Assembly (NCBI GenBank): GCA_009377695.1
Contig: WHTP01000033.1
Coordinates: 1 to 45,462 of the forward strand
Source of the DNA: Hyphomicrobiales bacterium
GTDB taxonomy: Bacteria; Pseudomonadota; Alphaproteobacteria; Rhizobiales; Xanthobacteraceae
DNA length: 45,462 nt
Reading direction: 5' to 3'
In this document: piece by piece, positions 32,901-41,359 of the stretch
Numbering within the stretch: position 1 is the first letter of the stretch
How the letters are laid out: each line of letters begins with the position of its first letter
Position numbers and translations under genes: made by a program
The notes under the pieces: model-generated
The model's database searches: none
What the model was told of the DNA's origin: nothing
The model's input: the letters and a program-made list of their open reading frames with translations, nothing else

Positions 32901-34678
32901 TCGGCGGTTTTGGTGCTGACGCGGGTGTCGAAGTTGTCCAGGTAGTCCCGCATGGCGCTAATGACTTCCTGAGTACGGTCGCCGAGGCGCTCTACCATCT
33001 CGCCGCCATAGGTCTTCACCGTGCGGTCGAACTCGCCGAGATGGCGGGTGATGAGATTGCCCAGCGTGGTGGAGTCGCGCGCGATGCGTTCGGCGAGCTC
33101 CGCGCCGCCGTGGTTGAACATGTCCTCGAACGACTGCAGGCGGGCGGCAAGCATCTCGCGCACTGCATCGCCGCGCGTGCCGATGGTTTCGGCAAGCGAT
33201 TCCGCGCTCTCCCGGAACGTCTCGCTGACATTGTTGCCGCGCTCGACAATCGTTTCGGTGATGCGCGTACCGGTCTGCTCCATCTTCGCGACCACGTCGC
33301 CGCCGCGCAGCGAGAGGTCGAGCACGAGCGAATCGCCGGTGGTCTTGAGCGAGGAGTTCACCTCTTCGACGCGGTTGGAGATGGCGTCGGCGAGTTGATT
33401 GCCGGTGTCGACCACGAGTTCGGTGAGCTGCTGGGTGCGGCCGGTCATCATGTCGAGGATCGCGGCCGACTTCTGCGAGAAGCCGTCGGCAACCCGGTCG
33501 AGGCGGACCGACATCATGTGCTGCAGGTTGGCGGCGATTTCCGTGAACTCGTCGCCGATGTGGTCGGTCTTGAAGTTGAGCGTCGCCGTCAGGCGGTCGC
33601 TCGCCTGGGCGATGGCTTCGGCGGTGTTGGCGCCCGTGCTTTCGAGGCGCTCGAGGAGGTCGCCGCCGCGCTCGCCGAGCTGCTCGATCATGTTGTCGCC
33701 GGCGTGGCCGAGTGCGCGGGTGATGTGCTCGCCCTTTTCGGCGAGCGTCATGGTGATGCGGCGTGCGGCGTCGTTGACCTGTTCAGCCACGAGCTGGCTG
33801 ATCTGCGAGATGTCGTGGCTGAGGTCGAGATGGACGCCGTTGATGGCCTCGCGAATCTGCTCCGCCTGTCCGACCAGCGTGTCGCGCTGGCCGCCGAGAT
33901 CCTGCAGCAGCGCGCGGATGCGCACTTCGTTGTCGTTATAGGCGTGCTCGAGCGCCGACACCTCGTTCGCGACCAGCGTCTCGAGCTCGGCGGCGCGCGC
34001 GAGCGCGCGTTCGATGCCGTCGCCCATCGCCGCGACTTCGCGGCGGATCGCCTGGCCGACGGTGACGATCGACTCGCGCGCGACCGTCTCCGGCTCGGCG
34101 AGCCGCATGGCAACTTCCGCCATGGATTGCGCAATGAGCCGCATTTCCTGCGAGCGCACCGCCATATGGGCGAGCACGTAGAAGAATACGACGGGCGCGA
34201 GGTAGATCGCGCCGAGGAGGGCGAGCACCGGTGCGGTCAGGCCCGTGGGGCCGAGCGCCGCCTGGATTTCGGGAAGATAGAGCCAGCCCAGCAGGAAGCC
34301 GCCGATCACCCAGACCGAGGCGAAGACGCTCGCAAGGATATAGGACGTGTTGGCAGGCCGGCGCTGAATGGTGCGCAGGATGTTGCCGATCGATTCCTGG
34401 TCGTCATTGGCGGCGGGGCGGCGAGGCGAGGCGCTCTCGTCCGGTCCGCGCAACTCTTCGTCGGCGTAGACGTCGGCCTTGCTCGGGCGCAGGCCGGGCC
34501 ATGGCGTGTCCGAAACCGCGTCCGCGGGCAACGCCGATTCCGACGGTGCAGTCATCTGATCCGTCGTTTGATGCGTGGTCTGGTCGTTGGCCTCGTCATC
34601 CCTTACGTGAAGCGCGTCCTGGATCGCCGACAGAGCCGCTTCCGTCGGATCCTTCATCTTCTTCGGGGTGTTCGCCAT
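29993..34678 (-). CDS. Giant coiled-coil membrane protein, growth-pole-ring (GPR/RgsE)-like
   Basis: The ATG at 34678 gives 1561 residues. Order: an acidic, polar cytoplasmic N-terminus; two membrane spans at about 112-134 and 149-171; then about 1100 residues of amphipathic helix in apolipoprotein-like repeats (GDRTQEVISAMRDYLDNFDTR, recurring SxMEQxSxxIKTNxGDAExxI units at about 740-850); a disordered Pro/Ala-rich segment at about 1380-1450; and a conserved C-terminal domain (MIDHDAAAELWDRYKRGERN ... AEFERLLDEVSRDDRGQVVA). This matches the plan of GPR of Agrobacterium and RgsE of Sinorhizobium, which form a ring at the growing pole and are needed for unipolar growth. Those proteins are often longer (GPR is over 2000 residues), so orthology is likely but not certain. 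A terminator follows at 29947. Confidence 0.75.
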   Translation of the reverse strand: MANTPKKMKDPTEAALSAIQDALHVRDDEANDQTTHQTTDQMTAPSESALPADAVSDTPWPGLRPSKADVYADEELRGPDESASPRRPAANDDQESIGNILRTIQRRPANTSYILASVFASVWVIGGFLLGWLYLPEIQAALGPTGLTAPVLALLGAIYLAPVVFFYVLAHMAVRSQEMRLIAQSMAEVAMRLAEPETVARESIVTVGQAIRREVAAMGDGIERALARAAELETLVANEVSALEHAYNDNEVRIRALLQDLGGQRDTLVGQAEQIREAINGVHLDLSHDISQISQLVAEQVNDAARRITMTLAEKGEHITRALGHAGDNMIEQLGERGGDLLERLESTGANTAEAIAQASDRLTATLNFKTDHIGDEFTEIAANLQHMMSVRLDRVADGFSQKSAAILDMMTGRTQQLTELVVDTGNQLADAISNRVEEVNSSLKTTGDSLVLDLSLRGGDVVAKMEQTGTRITETIVERGNNVSETFRESAESLAETIGTRGDAVREMLAARLQSFEDMFNHGGAELAERIARDSTTLGNLITRHLGEFDRTVKTYGGEMVERLGDRTQEVISAMRDYLDNFDTRVSTKTAEVTTSLDQQFVRFQDALDGRTQTLNEALGGRVMDIAKTLADGGKEVVSALDKRISDVTAVINVRGAKLADALGAKIDDIDKALGNRAMEVAGNLDTRIGRFEELLIGRAMEVTREIETRSKAAADILNERMEQLSTAIKTNTSDAEQAITALTSSSTETIGSRMEQMSELIKTNTGDAERSIGTLATTTTTVINARLEQLSQSIKTNAGEAERNLAQLASTTTTAIRTSAQEAERSLTGMSTGVSNVLKQNATEVERTLLGVSAEVARNFVGKAEEITTSVSSRSAELTRLLDEKSSVLINALSGKSQEFSSEVSRVTEHAVKAIEAKGFTFTQTMMDNSEHIARLINEASENATSALAKSMHEANNATQMATEGSTSSIARSLKELQEGTDAAAKGAAAMLAKTLRDLHEQTHSAVEQSKSTAATAVSEMLETHGMLRSDTTALFERLREANILLQEVLSGAHENMNEIESTLVNRVAEFVTAMNDVAAKTGTANTQVETQITAFRAITTETLSDLSQLATQFDSHGRSLAEAVALIDRSNRRTEGSLNERREALETLVNNLDQKADDVELRINRFSGSLDQSLTRVVTSLDDKAQDLQGRLTRFSELLNQSLESASDRTREIARLVADSTNQGARTIAENFESIRSSNEEEYRRTAQAMREIYDQTTGDGQQMLDQAAQRFGEVVEGLKRMAMEMQQELDATRTELRKGILELPQETAESAAQMRRVIVDQIEALAELNRIVARHGRDLDAVEPGTRRIDHDSAPSRREAALANGGSPPRARVEIAAPSAPPAPRRAEAPSLSPAAQSGNAGPRTGWLSDLLTRASHDEAPPPPPREQARGTPEANGEDRPPRHSIESLDSLAVDIARMIDHDAAAELWDRYKRGERNVFTRKLYTMQGQRAFEEIRRKYRGDREFMQTVDRYIAEFERLLDEVSRDDRGQVVARTYLTSETGKVYTMLAHAAGRFD

Positions 34679-35189
34679 GATTGGTCGTCGCCTCGTTGTT
34701 ACGCCAAACCGGGGACGCAACCGGGCATCAACCGGCTGCACCACGAGCGCGTGAGCTCAAAAAAAGATCCCCTCCGGATCCCCGCTGTGGCAGCCGGCAA
34801 AATACGCGCCGCACTGACATTCCACTGCCGCATACTTATCCTATCGGCTTGGCCAACCGATGGAAACTACATGGTTAAGAACTTCTTAATCATCGTTAAT
34901 AGCCGCACTGCCGAGACGACCGGTTCCGGTGGGGCGAACCGCGCCCGCCCATAGGGCAAGCTCCTAATTTTCCGGCCATATTGCGGCCGGTCTGGGGCCG
35001 AAGCGGAGCTCAGAACTAAATTTTGCCGAGCCTGTGGCTTCCTGTGGATTATGGCGCTGGTTCCGGGTACCGCGGTTCGGTCTACGTTAACCATTGGGCC
35101 TATGGAACCGGCGCCGTTTACCCGTCGGATGACGCCGGTGTGCCACACTTTGCTGGCAAGGGGGCCAAAGAGCCCCCGGGAGGCAGGAG
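34679..35189. promoter_or_regulatory. Divergent promoter region between the GPR-like and Hpt genes
   Basis: About 510 bp without a gene. GGTTAAGAACTTCTTAATC at about 34872-34890 contains the imperfect palindrome TTAAGAACTTCTTAA and is AT-rich, a plausible promoter or operator for the minus-strand gene. GGGAGGCAGGAG ends at the Hpt start codon. Confidence 0.35.
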
Positions 35190-35594
35190 ATGGTGGAGCT
35201 TTCGGCGAAGAACGCCGGCATTGGAATGGGCATTGCGGCGGATGCGCCGCCGCTGGCGCCGGCCGGGCCGGCGATTGATCGGGCACATCTTGCCCGCATG
35301 ACGCACGGCGAACGCGACCTCGAGCGCGACGTGCTGCGGCTGTATGCGACACAAGCCGACCTCCTGCTCGCACGCATGCGGGCGCGCGGTTACGCGCCAT
35401 CGGCGGCGGTTGCCGGGCTGGCGCACACGTTGAACGGATCGTCCCGCGGCATCGGCGCGTGGCAGGTCGCGGACGCGGCCGCCGCTGTCGAGGCGGATGC
35501 GGCGGAAGGGCGAGACACGGCGTCCTCGGTCGAGCGGCTTGCGTCGGCGGTCCGTGCGGCGCAACTCCACATTGTCGAGCTGATGCGCGGTTAG
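35190..35594 (+). CDS. Histidine phosphotransfer (Hpt) domain protein
   Basis: 134 residues. One Hpt four-helix domain: the phospho-accepting His79 lies in LAHTLNGSSRGIGAW, close to the consensus AHTLKGSARGIGA, preceded by a helix LERDVLRLYATQADLLLARM. No kinase or receiver domain is attached, so the protein should relay phosphate between a hybrid histidine kinase and a response regulator coded elsewhere. The N-terminal 30 residues are Ala/Pro-rich and look flexible. It has a good ribosome-binding site (GGAGG eight bases upstream). It is divergent from the polar-growth gene, which is suggestive but not proof of a link. Confidence 0.88.
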   Translation: MVELSAKNAGIGMGIAADAPPLAPAGPAIDRAHLARMTHGERDLERDVLRLYATQADLLLARMRARGYAPSAAVAGLAHTLNGSSRGIGAWQVADAAAAVEADAAEGRDTASSVERLASAVRAAQLHIVELMRG

Positions 35595-35755
35595 CGCGGC
35601 GGCGGGCACGATTGCAGGACTTGGTTGAAGTTCGGCCCGCTAACCTGCAGCGCAATTAATTGATTTCGTGCCGCGACGCCCGCCGGCAGACTGGCGCTGC
35701 TTCGCCTGAGCGGTTATAGGACCCCCGCAACCTCCCGACGTCGATCCAGCCCGCT

Positions 35756-36076
35756 ATGCCCAGCATCACCTATATCGAACATGATGGCACGACCCGCACC
35801 GTCGAGGGCGAGCTTGGCTCGACCGTGATGGAGACGGCGATCAAGAACAACGTCCCGGGCATCGAGGCGGAATGCGGCGGCGCCTGCGCCTGCGCGACCT
35901 GCCACGTCTATGTCGATGACGGCTGGCGCGCGACCGTCGGCGACCCGTCTCCGATGGAGGAGGACATGCTCGACTTCGGCTACGACGTGAAGCCGAACTC
36001 GCGGCTCTCGTGCCAAATCAAGGTGACCGCCGAACTCGACGGGCTGGTCGTGCGCGTGCCCGAACGGCAGGCGTAA
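35756..36076 (+). CDS. [2Fe-2S] ferredoxin, adrenodoxin/putidaredoxin type
   Basis: 106 residues, complete. Cluster ligands in the C-x5-C-x2-C-x36-C arrangement: Cys40, Cys46, Cys49 and Cys86 ([15 protein letters not shown] and LSCQIKV); Cys44 is an extra cysteine common in this branch. [20 protein letters not shown] is the acidic helix used to dock redox partners. It is a cytoplasmic one-electron carrier, as for cytochrome P450s or FdVI-like roles. A ferredoxin-NADP reductase gene lies 1.1 kb downstream on the same strand, separated by palindromic elements and a thioesterase gene; the two proteins are natural partners. Confidence 0.95.
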   Translation: MPSITYIEHDGTTRTVEGELGSTVMETAIKNNVPGIEAECGGACACATCHVYVDDGWRATVGDPSPMEEDMLDFGYDVKPNSRLSCQIKVTAELDGLVVRVPERQA

Positions 36077-36096
36077 GCCGCTTCAGCCCGTCCGCA

Positions 36097-36175
36097 CTAG
36101 TGGAGTGGATTTGACATTCGCTACCCCGTTGACCGCAGACTCCCAAAGCGAATGTCAAATCCAAAACTCCACTAG
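36097..36175. repeat. CTAG-bounded palindromic element, family C
   Basis: 79 bp, CTAG to CTAG. Arms TGGAGT-GGATTTGACATTCG and complement; the right arm carries three extra A residues six bases from the tip. It starts 20 bp after the ferredoxin stop codon and shares its right CTAG with the next element. Confidence 0.88.
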
Positions 36176-36249
36176 TGTGGCGGTTCAGAAGTCCGCATCA
36201 TTCTTGCGGCGAGTCCGAAATGCGGACTTCTGAACCAAAGCCACACTAG
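36172..36249. repeat. CTAG-bounded palindromic element, family A, copy 2
   Basis: 78 bp, almost identical to copy 1 at 12587-12664 (one visible change in the loop). Followed by the 13-nt spacer ATTCAAAGAGTTG. Confidence 0.92.
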
Positions 36250-36262
36250 ATTCAAAGAGTTG

Positions 36263-36337
36263 CTAGTGTCCTTCGATTCCGAAGTTCGTAAACGAACGCG
36301 CCGCAAGATGATACGAACTTCGGAATCGGGACACTAG
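36263..36337. repeat. CTAG-bounded palindromic element, family B, copy 2
   Basis: 75 bp. Stem the same as copy 1; the loop (AACGAACGCGCCGCAAGATG) is different. Both borders are CTAG. Followed by another 13-nt spacer, CAGCTTATATTTG. Confidence 0.92.
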
Positions 36338-36350
36338 CAGCTTATATTTG

Positions 36351-36426
36351 CTAGTGGTCCTTTGATTCTAACATTCGCAAAGTCGCCCGCTGAGAAGGGA
36401 TGCGAATGTTAGCATCGGACCACTAG
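36351..36426. repeat. CTAG-bounded palindromic element, family D
   Basis: 76 bp. Arms TGGTCC(TTT)GATTCTAACATT and complement with one mismatch; a 3-nt bulge six bases from the tip. Its right end supplies the stop codon and last residues of the thioesterase gene. Confidence 0.88.
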
Positions 36427-36864
36427 CATCCGTTCGAGCCGCGCAATCAGCTCCGCTGGCAGCGGCCGCGCTTTGCGTGTCGTGCGCTCGATCAGCACCA
36501 TGGTCGAGCGTGCACGCGCTGCGCAATCGCCATCATGAAAGATCGCCTGCGCGAACACATAGGAGCTTGTCCCGATCTCGGCGACCGCGGTGCCGATCTC
36601 GACCGTTCCGGGCCAGCGCAGCTCCTTCAGAAAGTCGATCTCGATGCGTGCGAGCACGGTCGTGCAGCCTTCGACCTGCAAGCCCTCGTGCGGATCGTAG
36701 ATGACGCCGACACGGCCCGTTTCGAAATATGTCGGATAGACTGCGTTGTTGACGTGGCCCTGGCGATCCATGTCGGCGAAGCGGATGATGTCGCCCACGC
36801 GGATCGGGAAGGCCTCGATGCGGGGCAGCGCCGGGCGTGGCGATTTCGGTGGCGATTCCTGCAA
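36409..36864 (-). CDS. Acyl-CoA thioesterase (4-hydroxybenzoyl-CoA thioesterase fold)
   Basis: A TTG start at 36864, seven bases after GGAG, gives 151 residues, the normal size of a hot-dog thioesterase. The frame is open to 37206, but the extra 114 codons would overlap the reductase gene and have no family sequence. Active-site region FADMDRQGHVNNAVYPTYFE has the catalytic Asp33 and the Gly36-His37 pair. YDPHEGLQVEGCTTVLARIEIDFLKELRWPG and MVLIERTTRKARPLP follow as in the family. The last six residues (MLVVRC) and the TAA stop are read from the palindromic element at 36351-36426, so the natural C-terminus has been replaced or extended. It hydrolyses an acyl-CoA; the substrate is unknown. Confidence 0.85.
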   Translation of the reverse strand: MQESPPKSPRPALPRIEAFPIRVGDIIRFADMDRQGHVNNAVYPTYFETGRVGVIYDPHEGLQVEGCTTVLARIEIDFLKELRWPGTVEIGTAVAEIGTSSYVFAQAIFHDGDCAARARSTMVLIERTTRKARPLPAELIARLERMLVVRC

Positions 36865-36919
36865 AGACAAGCTCCGGTTTAGGGTATTAGGCACGGGGAC
36901 TGAATTTCTCGTGATGGCG

Positions 36920-36932
36920 CGCCTAATAGGCG
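36920..36932. promoter_or_regulatory. Palindrome CGCCTAATAGGCG in the divergent spacer
   Basis: A 5-bp inverted repeat with 3-nt centre; the half-site CGCCTAA occurs again at about 36941. Located in the 311-bp spacer (36865-37175) between thioesterase and reductase genes, a plausible operator. Nothing else was recognised in this spacer. Confidence 0.3.
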
Positions 36933-37172
36933 AAACTTGCCGCCTAAGCGCCCGTAAAAGAAGGAGAAGTTGTATTAACGCCGTTCGAATTAGGTCTTTT
37001 CCTCCGGCTTCCTGGGCGCTACACACACCGCGCGTAATCACTAACCGATGCGCATTTAATTGCGTCCTTTTCCGGTTCTGGGGCTGTATCAAGGCGCTCC
37101 GGCTAAGCACTCCAGCCGACCGCAGGACGAGCCCCGACGCAGGTCGTCGAGACGACGCATGAGGCAGGTTAA

Positions 37173-38225
<1,053 letters not shown>

Positions 38226-38277
38226 CGCTAATCGAGCAGGTTACGCTTCGCCTGAAGTCCTTGCGGCCGACCGCGCG

Positions 38278-40227
38278 TCACCGGATCGGTTGCGCAGGCC
38301 CCGGCAGCGGGAACGGTTCGCCGCGCACCTTCGGCTCCGGGCCGCCGATGCCAAGCACTTCGCGCATCGCCGGGATCGCCGCATCGGCCATCGCGGCGTG
38401 GCCTTCGGCGGTCGGATGGATCGCGCCGCCATAGACCGCAGACAGCACGCCCCAGATTGCATCATGGATGCTGGCGGGCGTGAGCATGCTGGAAAGTCCC
38501 TGCGGGTAGGTCATGGCGGTGAAATAGCTGTCGTTCGCCGTGCGCACCCAGCGCGCCCGCGGCGAATAGGGCCGGTATTCGCTCGCCTGCCGGCCGCAGG
38601 CCAGCGGATCGTTGGCGGAGCGGGCGGGATCGGTGCGGAACGTCTCGCCGGCCATTCCGAAACAGGCGCGGTCGAATTCGGGATCCTGCTCGGAGCGCGC
38701 GCAGACGCCGTGCTCCGCGAATGCCGCCTGATGAGCGTCCACGAAGGTCATGCGATCGGTCCTGGGATCTTGGCAGAGCTTGCCGCCGCAATTGGCGATC
38801 GCCTTGATCTTCGGCAGGAACTCGCGCGAGACGAATTCGACCACCCGCCGCAGCCGCTGCGGATCGGCGCCAAAGGCCGGGTGCACATCGAAGCCGTTGC
38901 GCCCGCCCGGGCAGGACGTGCCGGGCGCGGCCAGTGCCGGATGCCCGTAAGACACGAACACGACCCGCGCGAGATCGCCGCCGACCAACGGCTTGAGTGC
39001 GGCGCGGAGCTTCAGGAAGTCGTTGGGCAGGTCGCGGTCGAGGATGGCCTGCGAATCCGCGACGCTGGCGATGTGGCCGCTGCGGCCGAACAACAGCCGC
39101 TCGGTGCGCGCCTCGATGATGACATCGGCTACCAGCCCGGCGAACTTGATGTCGTTGGCGCCGATGGTGAGCAGCACCAGGTCGAGGCGGCGATCCGCGC
39201 GATGCTTGCGCGCCAGCGCGAGCGCCTCGGTGAGCGCCGCGATCTGCGCGCGCGAGGTCGACGAGCAGGCGGTGTTGGTGCCTGGGCTCGGGCATTCGGC
39301 GATACGCTGCGAGCCGAGGAATCCGGCGCCGATCGTGGCGCCCGAGCAGGCGAGCGGAATGAAGGTGACGGCAATCCGCGGATTCTCGATCGCGAGGCCG
39401 AGCGCGGCACGCATTTGGTAGCCGTAGAGCGAGCGGTGGCATGGACCGCTGTGCCAGCGCGCACTCTGGCGTGCCCAGGCGTCGGCATGAGGGTCCGATC
39501 CCTCATGCACGCAGGAACGGTTGCCGTTGTAGCCGGCGCGTCCAGGCCGGTAGTACTCGCTGGTTTCAATGCCGAGGAAGCGGCGGAAGCAGAAGCCTTC
39601 GTCGGAGAGGTGCACCGGCCGGTCGGGATTGCCTTCGCCGGCGGCGATCGAGTCGCCGACCCCGGCGATCAGCACGTCGCGGACTTGGATCTCGGTCACG
39701 ATGCGCTGGGCGGTGCCGTCTGGCAGCTCGATGTCGACCGCTGCGATGGTGGGCCGGCCTTGCACGACACGCAGCCGCATCTCCTCATCGCATGACACGG
39801 TCGACTGCCGCGGCTCGCTCGCGCCGTCTTCGAACGTCCAGGTGCAACTGACCGCGTCCGGCGGCACCGATGCAAGCACCACCCCGATGCGATGATCAGC
39901 GGGCGACAGGTAGACTTCGCGCCTGCCGTCGCGGTCGCAGAATTCCATCAGCCGGCCGGCCCGATCGACGCATAGGCGCTCGACCATGTCGCGTGCCCAA
40001 CCACGTCCATCGCTCTCGACCGCAAGCCGCCGCTCGGAGCCAAGGACGCCGTCGTTCCGCCAAGACGCGACGTGGCGCTGGAAATCGGATTCGCTGCGGA
40101 ACAGGCGAAACCGGTTCTTGACCTCCCACTCGATGCGGGGCATCGCGGCGGGCGTTTGCGCGTGCGCGAACGAATCCGGGATGAGCGGCAGCAGAAGCAC
40201 GGTCAGCAAAAGGGCGGCGAGACGCAT
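38278..40227 (-). CDS. Exported SGNH/GDSL hydrolase
   Basis: The ATG at 40227 gives 649 residues with a signal peptide (LAALLLTVLLLPLIPDSFAHA). A β-rich N-terminal region of about 180 residues precedes the hydrolase domain. SGNH blocks are visible: block I GVGDSIAAGEGN (nucleophile Ser193), the oxyanion glycine in CSGATIGAGF, block III LTIGANDIKFAGL (Asn), and block V GAIHPTAEGHAAM (His). Several cysteine pairs (CHRSLYGY, CPSPGTNTAC, CGGKLC) fit a secreted, disulfide-bonded enzyme. Esterase or carbohydrate deacetylase activity is likely; the substrate is unknown. Convergent with the reductase gene. Confidence 0.9.
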   Translation of the reverse strand: MRLAALLLTVLLLPLIPDSFAHAQTPAAMPRIEWEVKNRFRLFRSESDFQRHVASWRNDGVLGSERRLAVESDGRGWARDMVERLCVDRAGRLMEFCDRDGRREVYLSPADHRIGVVLASVPPDAVSCTWTFEDGASEPRQSTVSCDEEMRLRVVQGRPTIAAVDIELPDGTAQRIVTEIQVRDVLIAGVGDSIAAGEGNPDRPVHLSDEGFCFRRFLGIETSEYYRPGRAGYNGNRSCVHEGSDPHADAWARQSARWHSGPCHRSLYGYQMRAALGLAIENPRIAVTFIPLACSGATIGAGFLGSQRIAECPSPGTNTACSSTSRAQIAALTEALALARKHRADRRLDLVLLTIGANDIKFAGLVADVIIEARTERLLFGRSGHIASVADSQAILDRDLPNDFLKLRAALKPLVGGDLARVVFVSYGHPALAAPGTSCPGGRNGFDVHPAFGADPQRLRRVVEFVSREFLPKIKAIANCGGKLCQDPRTDRMTFVDAHQAAFAEHGVCARSEQDPEFDRACFGMAGETFRTDPARSANDPLACGRQASEYRPYSPRARWVRTANDSYFTAMTYPQGLSSMLTPASIHDAIWGVLSAVYGGAIHPTAEGHAAMADAAIPAMREVLGIGGPEPKVRGEPFPLPGPAQPIR

Positions 40228-40609
40228 GGGCGCGGTGCGGGCGATATGTGGAATGGGGCGCAATCGATAGCACGGATCGTGCGGCGGAAATGTGAGGCGG
40301 TGCCGCACCTCGGACCTCGGTCCGTTCGGCGTCGAAATGCCTCGAAAAATGCCGGTCGGGCGCGGCCGATCTATGCTCAGACCCGCTCTCCATGGCAGAA
40401 CCTCGCCAGCGAAACAGGCACGCAGAGAAACGATTTGCCTTTTCAAGGGCGTCAAATCGCGCTGAATCAGAAAAAGATTCTATGGCGCCTCAAACCGCAG
40501 CGAGCGCGCCATGCCCAGCGCAAGCACCCGTCAGCACTATTCCGGACGCCGATCACGCGATCGTGGCGCACCGAGAACTGGGTCGCCGTGGCTTTCAGTT
40601 TGGGGCTGA
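40228..40609. other. Spacer upstream of the SGNH hydrolase gene
   Basis: About 380 bp. Open frames exist on the plus strand, but their composition is Arg/Ala-rich and unconvincing. The hydrolase promoter should be here; no clear hexamers were recognised. Confidence 0.35.
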
Positions 40610-40957
40610 TCACGCAAGCGGCGACGAGGTCCCTATTTCTACGCCGTGCCGCTCCGACAGCGCTTGAACCTGAATCTTAATACGCTTCAAGAGTTCGCGT
40701 GCTTCCGCAACGTTGCCCGAGAGAATCAGTGCACGCGAGGCCAACTCGCATCTTGTTTCATGATCAGCCCCAATTTGCGCGCTTGGATTGGCCGCAACTC
40801 GACGGAAGCATATGGTACCGGCGCGGCCATCGACATTGTTGATAACAAATTGATTGTATTGGAGAATTCGCGAATTGTCTGCGAAAATGCGTTGACAATA
40901 TGCGACCATGTATCGCTGAAACCGCCAACGTGGCTGCCTATTTCTCCCCGCATGCAA
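40610..40957 (-). CDS. Hypothetical small protein
   Basis: 115 residues if started at 40957. The C-terminal half (ADHETRCELASRALILSGNV followed by EARELLKRIKIQVQAL) looks like a genuine helical sequence; the N-terminal half does not. No family recognised. It lies in a lower-GC stretch and overlaps the start of the plus-strand small frame by a few bases, so at most one of the two starts is right. Could be an inherited fragment. Confidence 0.35.
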   Translation of the reverse strand: MHAGRNRQPRWRFQRYMVAYCQRIFADNSRILQYNQFVINNVDGRAGTICFRRVAANPSAQIGADHETRCELASRALILSGNVAEARELLKRIKIQVQALSERHGVEIGTSSPLA

Positions 40958-41149
40958 AGGTCTGCCATTATCCTAATCGGTGTTCTGCTTATAGCCGTGG
41001 CCGCTGTACTGATTTACGTCGCGCGGCCATCGGAAAATGCGCAACAATTCGCGCAGCGCAAATGCACGGAAAGCCCTCCGTCAGGAATCACACTCGAGAA
41101 ATGCGTTGAAGGGTACGTTCTCCAGCATCGCGCTGGGCGGCGAGACTAA
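40952..41149 (+). CDS. Hypothetical single-span membrane peptide
   Basis: 65 residues: MQRS, then one strongly hydrophobic segment (AIILIGVLLIAVAAVLIYVA) and a polar tail with two cysteines (RKCTESPPSGITLEKC). Signal anchor or signal peptide with a short periplasmic tail. No good ribosome-binding site is seen. Family not recognised. Confidence 0.4.
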   Translation: MQRSAIILIGVLLIAVAAVLIYVARPSENAQQFAQRKCTESPPSGITLEKCVEGYVLQHRAGRRD

Positions 41150-41248
41150 CGAAACATGCGGTCAAACACGGAAATCGTATATCCGATCTAACGGATTCAC
41201 TGGCACGTCCTCCGGCAAGTCGGTGAACGACGCTTCGCTACTAAGCAG

Positions 41249-41280
41249 TCGGCGCTGCTCCGGGGTCGGAGCAGCGCCGA
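41249..41280. terminator. Perfect 14-bp hairpin, possible bidirectional terminator
   Basis: TCGGCGCTGCTCCG and its complement around GGGT. No U-run on either side, so termination by itself is unproven. Located between the small membrane-peptide frame and the end of the binding-protein gene. Confidence 0.45.
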
Positions 41281-41359
41281 TCATGTTACGTTCTCAGGCC
41301 GGATAGCCCCGCGTCAGAAACCGACGCACCTCACGGCTTGGACGACCCTCGGGCATAAA

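Noticed and set aside
31979-34954. 991-codon open frame on the plus strand, opposite the GPR-like gene
   Set aside because: It is the mirror of a high-GC helical gene; the peptide is Arg/Gly/Asp/Leu-rich with no domain, signal or ribosome-binding site, while the minus strand has membrane spans and a conserved C-terminal domain.
36097-36426. CRISPR array
   Set aside because: The elements are palindromes of differing sequence with only CTAG ends and 13-nt spacers; there are no identical direct repeats with unique 30-40 nt spacers and no cas genes.
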